Shown here piece by piece: positions 53,870 through 64,000 of a DNA stretch of 64,000 bases. The DNA is taken from assembly GCA_947650365.1 (NCBI GenBank), contig OX393557.1:53175472-53239471 (forward strand), read 5' to 3'. Source of the stretch: Chamaelirium japonicum (Eukaryota > Streptophyta > Magnoliopsida > Liliales > Melanthiaceae). Positions within the stretch are counted from its first letter, which is position 1. The number at the start of each line of letters is the position of its first letter. The notes below the pieces were generated by a model. That model did not search any database. It was not told the origin of the DNA and saw only the letters and a program-made list of their open reading frames with translations. Position numbers and translations under genes: made by a program.

Positions 53870-56800
53870 CTATCTCAACCACCCCCGCCCGCCACCAACG
53901 CTAGTGCTCTCATCGATCCCCTGACGCCGCCCTGCTCCTGCAATTAACATGTATTTGTTAAAAAAATGGTTTATATCTATAACTGAGTCTAAGCGTTAAA
54001 AAATCATAAATTAGCGTGTTTCGGTTTTGAAATAGGTTTGGATTTGATCGGATCGGCATCCGATAATTCGAAGTTGGAATTATTCCATATTTCGGACTTG
54101 TGAGCGAGTTCTAATTGGATATTTGATCAATTTACGCTCCGATTCACCGATTTAGAGTCTAAGTGTTGGAAAATCATAAGTTAATTAGCGTGTTTCGGAT
54201 ATGAAATAGGTTTGGATTCGATCCGATCGTCATCGGATCGGTATCCGATAATTCGAACTTGGAATTATTCCGTATTTCGGACTTGCGAGCGAGTTCTAAT
54301 TGGATATTTGACCAATTTACGATCCGATTCACCGATTTAGAGTCTAAGTGTTGGAAAATCATTAGTTAGCGTGTTTTGGATATGAAATAGGTTTGGATTC
54401 GATCCGATCGTCATCGGATCGGCATCCGATAATTCGAAGTTGGAATTATTCCGTATTTCAGACTTGCGAGCTGATTCTAATTCGATATTTGATCAATTTA
54501 CGCTCCGATTCACCGATTTAGAGTCTAAGTGTTGGAAAATCATAAGTTAGCGTGTTTCGGATATGAAATAGGTTTGGATTCGATCCGATCGTCATCGGAT
54601 CGGCATCCGATAATTCAAACTTAGAATTATTCCGTATTTCAGACTTGCGAGCGGGTTCTAATTGGATATTTGACCAATTTACGATCCGATTCACCGATTT
54701 AAAGTCTAAGTGTTGGTAAATCATAAGTTAGCGTGTTTCGGATATGAAATAGGGTTGGATTCGATCCGATCGTCATCGGATCGGCATCCGATAATTCGAA
54801 CTTGGAATTATTCCGTATTTCGAACTTGCGAGCGGGTTCTAATTGGATATTTGACCAATTTATGCTCCGATTCACCGATTTAGAGTCTAAGTGTTGGAAA
54901 ATCATAAGTTAGCGTATTTCGGATATGAAATAAGTTTGGATTCGATCCGATCGTTATCGGATCGGTATCCGTTAATTCGAACTTGGAATTATTCCGTATT
55001 TCGGACTTGCGAGCGGGTTCTAATTGGATATTTGAGCAATTTACGATCCGATTCACCGATTTAGAGTCTAAGTGCTGGAAAATCATAAGTTAGCGTGTTT
55101 CGGATTTGAAATAGGTTTGGATTCGATCGGATTATCATCGAATCGGCATCCGATAATTCGAACTTGGAATTATTCCGTATTTTCGACTTGCGAGCGGGTT
55201 CTAATTGGATATTTGAGCAATTTACGATCCGATTCACCGATTTAGAGTCTAAGTGTTGGAAAATAATAAGTTAGCGTGTTTCGGATTTGAAATAGGTTTG
55301 GATTCGATCGGATCGTCATCGGATCGGCATCCGATAATTCGAAGTTGGAATTATTCCGTATTTCGGACTTGCGAGCTGGTTCTAATTGGATATATATTTG
55401 ACCAATTTACGGTCCGATTCACCGATTTAGAGTCTAAGTGTTGGAAAATCATAAGTTAGCGTGTTTCGGATTTGAAATAGGTTTGGATTCGATCTGATCG
55501 TCATCGGATCGGCATCCGATAATTCGAAGTTGGAATTATTCCATATTTCGGACTTTCGAGCGAGTTCTAATTGGATATTTGACCAATTTACGCTCCGATT
55601 CACCGATTTAGAGTCGAAGTGTTGAAAAATCATAAGTTAGCGTGTTTCGGATATGAAATAGGTTTGGATTCGATCGGATCGTCATCGGATCGGTATCCGA
55701 TAATTCCAAATTAGAATTATTCTGTATTTCGGACTTGCGAGCGGGTTCTAATAGGATATTTGAATAATTTACGATCCGATTCACCGATTTAGAGTATAAG
55801 TGTTGGAAAATCATAAGTTAGCGTGTTTCAGATATGAAATAGGTTTGGATTCGATCGGATCGTCATCGGATCGGCATCCGATAATTCCAAGTTGGAATTA
55901 TTCCGTATTTCGGACTTGCGAGCGAGTTCTAATTGGATATTTGACCAATTTACGATCCGATTCACCGATTTAGAGTCTAAGTGCTGGAAAATCATAAGTT
56001 AGCGTGTTTCGGATTTGAAATAGGTTTGGATTCGATCGGATCGTCATCGGATCGGCATCTGATAATTCAAATTTAGAATTATTCCGTATTTCGGAATTGC
56101 GAGCGGGTTCTAATTGGATATTTGACCAATTTACGCTCTGATTCACCGATTTAGAGTCTAAGTGTTGGAAAATCATAAGTTAGCGTGTTTCGGATATGAA
56201 ATAGGTTTGGATTCGATCCGATCGTTAACGGATCGGCATCCGATAATTCGAACTTGGAATTATTCCGTATTTCGGACTTGCGAGCGGGTTCTAATTGGAT
56301 ATTTGAGCAATTTACGATCCGATTCACCGATTTAGAGTCTAAGTGCTTGAAAATCATAAGTTAGCGTGTTTCGGATTTGAAATAGGTTTGGATTCGATCG
56401 GATCATCATCGGATCGGCATCCGATAATTCGAACTTGGAATTATTCCGTATTTCAGACTTGTGAGCGGGTTCTAATTGGATATTTGAGCAATTTACGATC
56501 CGATTCACCGATTTAGAGTCTAAGTGTTGGAAAATCATAAGCTAGCGTGTTTCGGATTTGAAATAGGTTTGGATTCGATCGGATCGTCATCGGATCGGCA
56601 TCCGATAATTCGAAGTTTGAATTATTCCGTATTTCGGACTTGCGAGCGGGTTCTAATTGGATATATATTTGACCAATTTACGCTCCGATTCACCGATTTA
56701 GAGTCTAAGTGTTGGAAAATCATAAGTTAGCGTGTTTCGGATTTGAAATAGGTTTGGATTCGATCCGATCGTCATCGGATCGGCATCCGATAATTCAAAG

Positions 56801-59800
56801 TTTGAATTATTTCATATTTCGGACTTGCGAGCGAGTTCTAATTGGATATTTGACCAATTTACGCTCCGATTCACCGATTTAGAGTCGAAGTGTTGAAAAA
56901 TCATAATTAGCGTGTTTTGGATATGAAATAGGTTTGGATTCGATCGGATCGTCATCGGATCTGCATCCGATAATTCCAAGTTTGAATTATTCCGTATTTT
57001 GGACTTGCAAGCGGGTTCTAATCGGATATTTGAACAATTTACGATCCGATTCACCGATTTAGAGTCTAAGTGTTGGAAAATCATAAGTTAGCGTGTTTCA
57101 GATATCACATAGGTTTGGATTCGATCGGATCGTCATCGGATCGGCATCCGATAATTCCAAGTTGGAATTATTCCGTATTTCGGACTTGCGAGCGGGTTTT
57201 AATTGGATATTTGAGCAATTTACGATCCGATTCATCGATTTAGAGTCTAAGTGCTGGAAAATCATAAGTTAGCGTGTTTCGGATTTGAAATAGGTTTGGA
57301 TTCGATCGGATCGTCATCGGATCGGCATCCGATAATTCGAACTTGGAATTATTTCGTATTTCGGACTTGCGAGCGAGTTCTAATTGGATATTTGACCAAT
57401 TTACGCTCCGATTCTCCGATTTAGAGTCGAAGTGTTGAAAAATCATAAGTTAGTGTGTTTCAGATATGAAATAGGTTTGGATTCGATCCAATCGTCATCG
57501 GATCGGCATCCGATAATTCAAACTTGGAATTATTCCGTATTTCGGACTTGCGAGCGAGTTCTAATTGGATATTTGACCAATTTACGATCCGATTCACCGA
57601 TTTAGAGTCTAAGTGTTGGAAAATCATAAGTTAGCGTGTTTCGGATATGAAATAGGTTTGGATTCGATCCGATCGTCATCGGATCGGCATCCGATAATTC
57701 GAACTTGGAATTATTCCGTATTTCGGACTTGCGAGCGGGTTCTAATTGGATATTTGACCAATTTACGCTCCGATTCACCGATTTAAAGTCTAAGTGTTGG
57801 AAAATCATAAGTTAGCATGTTTCGGATTTGAAATAGGTTTGGATTCGATCCGATCGTCATCGGATCGGCATCCGATAATTCGAACTTGGAATTATTCCGT
57901 ATTTCGGACTTGCGAGCGAGTTCTAATTGGATATATATTTGACCAATTTACACTCTGATTCACTGATTTAGAGTCTAAGTGTTAGAAAATCATAAGTTAG
58001 CGTGTTTCGGATTTGAAATAGGTTTGGATTCGATCCGATCGTCATCGGATCGGCATCCGATAATTCGAACTTGGAATTATTCTGTATTTCGGACTTGTGA
58101 GCGAGTTCTAATTGGATATATATTTGACCAATTTACGCTCCGATTCACCGATTTAGAGTCTAAGTGTTGGAAAATCATAAGTTAGCGTGTTTCGGATATG
58201 AAATAGGTTTGGATTCGATCCGATCGTCATCGGATCGGCATCCGATAATTCGAACTTGGAATTATTCCGTATTTCGGACTTGCGAGCGGGTTCTAATTGA
58301 ATATTTGAGCAATTTACGCTCCGATTCACCGATTTAAAGTCTACGTGTTGGAAAATCATAAGTTAGCGTGTTTCGGATTTGAAATAGGGTTGGATTCGAT
58401 CCGATCGTCATCGGATTGGCATCCGATAATTCAAACTTGGAATTATTCCGTATTTCGGACTTGCGAGCGAGTTCTAATTGGATATATATTTGACCAATTT
58501 ACGCTTCGATTCACCGATTTTGAGTCTAAGTGTTGGAAAATCTTAAGTTAGCGTGTTTCGGATATGAAATAGGTTTGGATTCGATCCGATCATTATCGGA
58601 TCGGCATCCGATAATTCGAACTTGGAATTATTTCGTATTTCGGACTTGCGAGCGGGTTCTAATTGGATATTTGACTAATTTACGCTCCGATTCACCGATT
58701 TAAAGTCTAAGTGTTGGAAAATCATAAGTTAGCGTGTTTCGGATATGAAATAGGTTTGGATTCGATCCGATCGTCATCGGATCGGCATCCGATAATTCGA
58801 ACTTGGAATTATTCCGTATTTCGGACTTGCGAGCGGGTTCTAATTGGATATTTGAACAATTTACGATCCGATTCACCAATTTATAGTCTAACTGTTGGAA
58901 AATCATAAGTGTGATAATATGATCTAAACTCAAATTAGTAAGATTCATATTTTTTGCTAATATTATAAAGATTAGTAAGTACCTGATCATGAGGATGAGC
59001 CACCGCTAGACCGGCTTATGAATTCATAAAATTTACGCTCCAGTTCCCTGCGAGCTTCTCTTTCCTCATCGAGGGCCTTCTTCTTCGCCTCAACCCTCTG
59101 CTCGAGGGCCTACCTCTGCTCTTGCTCCACGTCTAGCGCAGACTGCAGCTGATTGATAGCACCGGTCTGGGTGTCCCGTGCCCTCGAGCGCATATCCTCT
59201 CGTCCAAAGTAGGAGGAGGGCGTGACTCCAAGGCCCATACAGAGGACACGGCCGTGCGTGGCAGGTCTCAACACAGCATCCATCGCTGAGTTGACAGATA
59301 CTGAGCTGGAGGAGGAGCCGGCCTCACCCGACGGGGTCACCAGAAGTCGCATCCTCTCCTATATAAAAACAACCAATGATATTCAATGATATTTTATGGC
59401 ATATGTATAAGAATATATTAACAGTAATTTAATTACTTACCACTTGCGAGGCAATCCTGTCGTCCAGAAATGCCCCATCGATACACCGCCTCCTAGAGGC
59501 CTCAAAAAGGTCAATCCTATTAGGCTCGTGGCCCAAGGACTGTATCTGTTGGACATATAAAATAAATAGATGAGTTAATATAACATGTATAGAGCTTTAA
59601 AAAATAACAATGTTTGTATCATTTACCAGCTGCTGGGCAAGCTGGGGCATGGAGGTCCTCCCCTTCACTGGAGCAGGTGTCGTCGAGGCACTTCTATTCT
59701 GCTTGCCTATAGTAGATTTCCTCTGTGTCAATCGATTAAATTTTGAAACATCAATACAAATATTTAGTATAACATTAAAACAAGTACGAATCAACAAAAT

Positions 59801-60639
59801 TATAATTATACCTGAAAGCTAGGGGTGGCCTAGTGAGCGACCAAAAACTATAGAACGTGTAGCGGTGGCGCGTCTCTCATCTCGGCCGCAGCCTGTACCT
59901 CCTCAACCGGCTGGCCGACCAAGTAACCGTAGAGCTGGTAGAGCTCGTGACGGTAATCCCTGTACCGCTCACCCATCATCTTCCACAAGTCCTCCCGATG
60001 GGTGTCGGTTTCCATGTTCTCCCATTTAAATTTCTCCTGTAAAATTAATTTAGAAACAAGTCATTTTATCAAATCAAATTATAAAGAAGTACGATATTAT
60101 TCTAAAATGCTTTAATGAAACTAGCGTACCAAAAACTGCTGATACATCCTCTCTTTATAGGATGCATTAATGTTCTTCCACCCCCTTAACCCCACAATCG
60201 GGGCATTCCTCTCCTCCCGTACTATAATGCCGACCCACGTGGTGGCGTCAGAAGCATGCTCGCCCACAAAGGTCCTGCCGCTCCACTGTAGGGAAAGCGA
60301 CTCACATAAGGCCGACAAGCGCCGGGCCGTCGTCACGCCCCGGTCGCCTACGTGCCTGGTGATCCTCGACCCTGCAAATAAAATATACATCAGTACTAAA
60401 GAAGTATTTACAACATGTATAAAACTTTAGATCTAAACATTACCTGTGGGCGTAGACGCTGTAGCCGAGTGCTGAGCACTGCTCAAAACTCCGGAGGCTG
60501 CGACCACATCAGGAGCTGGTGTGGAGAGAGGAACAGCACTACCAGATCCGGACGGCTCAGCCTCGGACCCTGGGGTGGCAGCCGGAGCGCTCCGAGCTAC
60601 CCCACCCCTGCCTCTACGAACATATGACCGTGATGCCAT
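53870..60639 (-). pseudogene. tnpA-like CACTA gene (Ptta/En/Spm family), about seven exons
   Basis: Starts ATG 60639 with an Arg/Gly/Ser-rich segment. Exons inferred from splice sites: to about 60443; about 60372-60131 (SRITRHVGDRGVTTARRLSA, GLRGWKNINASYKERMY); about 60038-59813 (EKFKWENMETDTHREDLWKM, ERYRDYRHELYQLYGYLVG); about 59730-59629; about 59545-59441 (GHEPNRIDLFEASRRRCIDG); about 59355-58983 (SVNSAMDAVLRP, a coiled coil LEQRVEAKKKALDEEREARR); and 53937-53870 (GIDESTSVGGGRGWLR, stop 53872-53870). These are hallmarks of plant En/Spm second-gene proteins, which bind subterminal repeats. The last intron is 58982-53938, about 5.0 kb of satellite; phase is consistent across it. Premature stops: two after LHV (near 59830-59850), TAG after EQEQR (about 59110), TGA near 58990. 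Confidence 0.75.
53985..58912 (-). repeat. 181-bp satellite array B, about 27 units, inside the last tnpA intron
   Basis: Plus-strand landmarks GTGTTGGAAAATCATAAG, GCGTGTTTCGGATATGAAAT, GATCGTCATCGGATCGGCAT, CGGACTTGCGAGCGGGTTCT and GATTCACCGATTTAGAGTCT recur every 181 bp (for example 54518, 54699, 54880; 55970, 56151, 56332). Several units carry an extra TATA (GGATATATATTTGACC). Units are far more alike than in array A. Many 68-codon frames on both strands arise only because 181 bp repeats; they are not genes. The array ends about 70 bases from the splice donor. Confidence 0.97.
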
Positions 60640-60890
60640 CTGAAACAGTTTAATTTACATATAAAACAGTAAGATTTACATATGAAACAATATAAAACAG
60701 TTTGATTTACTTATGAAACAGTATGATTTATGAAACAATATGAAACAGTTTGATTTACATATAAAACGGTATGATTTATATATGAAACAGTATAAATTAA
60801 TATGATATACATATGAAACAATATGATTTATATATGAAACAATTTGATTTAAATATGAAACAATTTGATTTACATACGGTCTAGTCATTT
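60640..60890. repeat. About 22-bp AT-rich tandem repeat between the two CACTA genes
   Basis: TATGAAACARTWTGATTTACA units recur about eleven times with variants, between the tnpA start and the end of TNP2. It may hold the tnpA promoter or intron; no TATA box can be singled out. Confidence 0.75.
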
Positions 60891-60927
60891 TCTGTCTCAT
60901 CTCTGTCACTCTCATCGCATCCCTCTT

Positions 60928-63900
60928 CTATATTTGATCTGCATTCGTTGTCCAGTTTATATTGTCGACATCTTCATTTTCGTCATGCACTGCGTCGACA
61001 ATGATTATCTCATCATTCTGGTATGCATCCAAATCATCATCGACGACCCCCGCATCCTTGTCTCCTATGTCATAAAAATCTCTGGGTGGTGACCTGACTA
61101 CAATTTGTCAACCTGGAGAGGTATTATCCGGTGCATAAAATTTCTGTTGCGCTTGAGAGGCAAGAATGAATGGATCTTCATATTGGGTATTCAGTCTCTT
61201 GCCAGTGTTGATGCTGATAAAACCGTATTTGTCGACATTATAACCAGTCCCGCGATTATTAACATCATACCAATCGCATTTGAATAATACGATCCGATTT
61301 TGGCCAAGGAATTTAATCTCGAGAATCTCGTTGAGGACGCCGTAGAAGTCGATATTTTCTAATTCTTCTTGTTCACCGTTGACGATAACCCCACTATTTT
61401 GGGTTCTTCGTGATTTTTCACTATCTTTCGTCCGAAATCTATAACCGTTCACGATATAACCATCGTACGATATTGCATCTTACAAAGGACTACAAGATAA
61501 GCGCTAGAGATCCTCATTCATCAGCGGATCGTGGTTGCCGTGCAGCTCTTGTGCCTATAATAACCACATGACATTCATGATATGAACACATAATTATTGT
61601 TCGGTAATGGATGTCAATGAAATTCAGTAATGATGTGAATACTTACGTGTTTCTCGAACCACAATGGAAATTCACGATCATGAATTTGGGGAGCATTTCG
61701 AGTACCCCGATTATTAATGATGGCTTTATGCTTCCTGTTTTACAGGTTATGAATTAGATTATAATTAACACATATACTTAATGAATGGACTGAAAGAATG
61801 AGTAAATGATCGTAAAATGCTTACTCAATGAATGGCCACACTTCATCACATTGGCGCAACACATACATATGTGCCTGTTGAATCTCATCTAGAGACAATC
61901 GACGGGTTTCACCTCCTCCTACAGGTCTACCCATTTCGGCAAATATAGACAGACCCCCATCGAAGTCTATTGGACCACCGTCATAGTTCCGCTTAAGTTG
62001 ATTGAATCGCGTGTTTATACCATGTAGGTATCTTGAGCAGAATATTAGACATTCTTCTGCTAGGTATCCTTCAGCAATTGATCCATCCGGACGAGTTTTA
62101 TTACGAACATATGATTTCAATGTTCGCAAGTACCTAATTTGAGAAAAATATATTTGGATGAATATATCAAGAACGATCAAATACATTGTGCGAATGAGAC
62201 GAGACGATTACCTCTCGATAAAATACATCCAGCGGTAATGAACTGGGCCGCCGAGTTTGGCCTCATTTGCCAAGTGAACGGTCAAATGCACTATGACATC
62301 AAAGAAGGAAGGTGGAAATATCATCTCTAGCTTGCACAATGTGAGCGCAATATCCCTCTCCATCTGTTCAAGTTGGTCCAATCTAAGTACCTTCGAGCAC
62401 AACTGTCTGAAAAAAGTACTGAGCTCAATTAACGGACCGGACATCTGTTCGGTTAAATTCCCACGTATAGCAAGAGATAACAATCGCTGCATAAGAACAT
62501 GACAATCGTGGCTCTTTAATCCAGACAACTTCCGGTCGCTCTCTTGCATGCATCGTGCGATATTCGAAGAATAACCGTCTGGCGTTTTCACAGACGTAGG
62601 AATGCACATAAGGCTGCCTTTTACTGTGAGCTAATGGTGTAGCATGCAACTGGCAACACATACTTATCCCCAATCTCTTGGGGATGAAGTGATTTTCGGA
62701 TGCCCAACTCCTTAAGATCGAGACGAGATTTAAGATTATCCTTCGTCTTACCGTCGAAATTCAGCAGTGTTCCTATAATGTTGTCACACACATTTTTCTC
62801 GATATGCATGACATCCAAGTTATGCCGCAAGAGTAGGCTGCTCCAGTTCGGTAGTTTAAAGAAAATACTCTTCTTCTTCCAGTTATGCTCACGCGTAGAA
62901 TGTTCATGCGTTCTCTTCTTTTTACCTTTCCCAAGTGCCACGACATCAAGCTGATCCAATTCGCACAAGACTTCTACCCCCGAAAGCTGCTCCGGGGCCT
63001 TTGCAAGTTCCTTCTTGCCGTTGAAAGCTCTTTTGTTCTGCCTCCACTTATGGCCGTCAATAAGGAATCTTCGATGGCCCATATAACAGAACTTGCCTCC
63101 GTTCTTCAACCGTAATGAATCTGTCTCCTTATTGCATGTAGGGCACGCCAATTTTCCTTTAGTACTCCACCCGGATAAGTTGGCATATGCAGGAAAATCG
63201 TTGATGGTCCATAGAAGTGCCGCATGCATCCGAAAATTCTAGCGCAACGAGGCATCATACGTATCGGCCCCAACTTCCCATAACTCGTTCAACTCCTCAA
63301 TCAACGGCTGCGAGTAAATGTCAATATCATTACCAGGCGACCTGGGTCCGGGAATGAGCAAGGAGAGCATTGTGTATGGCTTTTTTAAGCACATCCAGGG
63401 AGGCAAATTGTATGGAACTAGGACAACTGGCCAAATGCTGTACGACACACTCATATTCCCAAAGGGATTGAAGCCATCGCTAGCAAGCCCTAACCTAACA
63501 TTGCGAACTTCACATGCGAATTCAGGATAGGTATGATCAAAATCTTTCCACGTCAGAGAGTCGGCCGGATGTCTCATAATCCCGTCATCTGTACGTTCTC
63601 GTGCATGCCACCTTATATGCTCAGCAGTCTTCGATGACATAAACAACCTCTGAAGCCTGTCCCTAAGCGGGAAGTATAGGAGAACCTTTGCAGATATATT
63701 TTTCTTCCTTCGACTGGTACTAGACTCGGCATTCGTCTCTTTATATCTCGTTGCTCCGCATATGTGGCATGACCGCGCATGTTCGTACTCTTTCCAGTAC
63801 AACATACAATCGTTCACGCATGCATCAATTTTCTCATAACCCAGATCGAGATCTTTAATTGTCTTCTTCATCTCATAGAATGATTTCGGTACTGTCTCAC

Positions 63901-64000
63901 CCATAGGAAAAGCTTCTTTCAGCAACTCTACCAACATATTAAATGACTTATTACTCCAACCATTGAGGCACTTCAAATGAAGAAGCTTTACAGTGAAAGA
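60928..64000 (-). pseudogene. TNP2 transposase of CACTA element (5' end outside window)
   Basis: The first visible part (64000-62621) has NMLVELLKEAFPMGETVPKS, DLDLGYEKIDACVNDCMLYW, CHICGATRYK, FASDGFNPFGNMS-like and WPVVLVPYNLPPWMCLK, RMHAALLWTINDFPAYANLS, GKLACPTCN and RHNLDVMHIEKNVCDNIIGT: the TNP2 catalytic region. DUF4218 follows (62609-61821: SGLKSHDCHVLMQRLL, FPPSFFDVIVHLTVHLANE, GPVHYRWMYFIER, GYLAEECLIFCSRYL), then DUF4216 (about 61540-61000: FYGVLNEILEIKFLGQNRIV, FKCDWYDV). The end is TAG 60928-60930 after an acidic tail. The N-terminal transposase-associated domain lies beyond 64000. Broken: TAG at 63239-63241 (probably CAG), TAA plus frame change near 62605-62625, stops near 61470-61510, and TGA near 61110. 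Confidence 0.88.

Larger units (their letters stand above)
53146..64000 (-). mobile_element. CACTA (En/Spm) transposon, 3' part, extends past window
   Basis: On the minus strand the order is TNP2 transposase, DUF4218, DUF4216, then the tnpA-like gene with a satellite-filled last intron, then subterminal repeats and the end. The end reads CATTACAAAAAAAACAG at 53146, one base off the canonical CACTA. It interrupts the additional ORF of Gypsy-2; the 3-bp target TCA would be 53143-53145. The other end is beyond 64000, so the length exceeds 10.8 kb. Both genes have premature stops, mostly explainable as C-to-T changes, so this copy is not autonomous. Confidence 0.9.

Noticed and set aside
53985-58912. 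Centromeric satellite
   Set aside because: The monomer length is suggestive, but the array is only 5 kb and lies in a transposon intron; nothing in the sequence shows centromere function.
54174-58990. Many 68-codon open frames on both strands
   Set aside because: They repeat with the 181-bp monomer and have no start context or family match; they are by-products of the satellite.

Overview
The window is a piece of a repeat-rich flowering-plant nuclear genome. The evidence is plant-type Tat-lineage Ty3/gypsy and Ty1/copia elements, a plant CACTA (En/Spm) transposon with TNP2 and DUF4218/DUF4216 domains, a BED/DUF659 hAT, TTTAGGG-type interstitial telomeric repeats, and fragments of plant PPR, PIP aquaporin and organellar-exonuclease-like genes. 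I cannot name the species. There is no operon and no dense gene block. The only host gene that looks whole is a small ubiquitin-fold gene near 40.2-40.6 kb.

Layout: 1-8636 is a Tat-lineage gypsy element on the minus strand, with an additional ORF lying antisense to pol at its 3' side and a 1.65-kb LTR at 6984-8636. It seems to sit inside an LTR of another family, whose end is at about 8753. 8956-11437 is a decayed hAT transposase gene. 12.5-14.3 kb holds a hAT-type MITE with an 8-bp target duplication, a TRIM (13072-13396) and an old copia 5' end. 14650-21886 is a young Ty1/copia element with near-identical LTRs and the target duplication AGCTC. 22.1-25.1 kb holds fragments of three unrelated host genes (PPR, DEDDh exonuclease, PIP aquaporin). 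After them come a tRNA-derived SINE and Helitron-like 3' ends (25.5-26.5 kb), a long TC run, and a diverged relic of the same copia LTR.

30.4-34.3 kb looks like an internally deleted CACTA derivative: subterminal repeats, a GC-rich leader, telomere-like repeats and an array of a 181-182-bp satellite. Beside it lies a head-to-head, 5S-rRNA-bearing, Cassandra-like inverted repeat (34281-34949). 35.9-39.6 kb has another hAT MITE with a perfect target duplication, a 45-bp tandem array and another Helitron-like end. 39.8-41.6 kb has a SINE, the ubiquitin-fold gene, a fold-back MITE and a 225-bp tandem duplication derived from it. 41.8-53.1 kb is a heavily decayed second Tat-lineage gypsy with an antisense plant-mobile-domain ORF. 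That ORF is interrupted by the end of a CACTA element (53146 to beyond 64000).

The most notable structure is in this CACTA. Its second gene (tnpA-like) has a last intron of about 5.0 kb that consists almost wholly of about 27 copies of a 181-bp satellite. The same satellite family, as a diverged subfamily in the opposite orientation, forms the separate array at 32.4-34.3 kb. Together they suggest a transposon family that carries and disperses a satellite. All family names come from motif recognition; no database search was possible.
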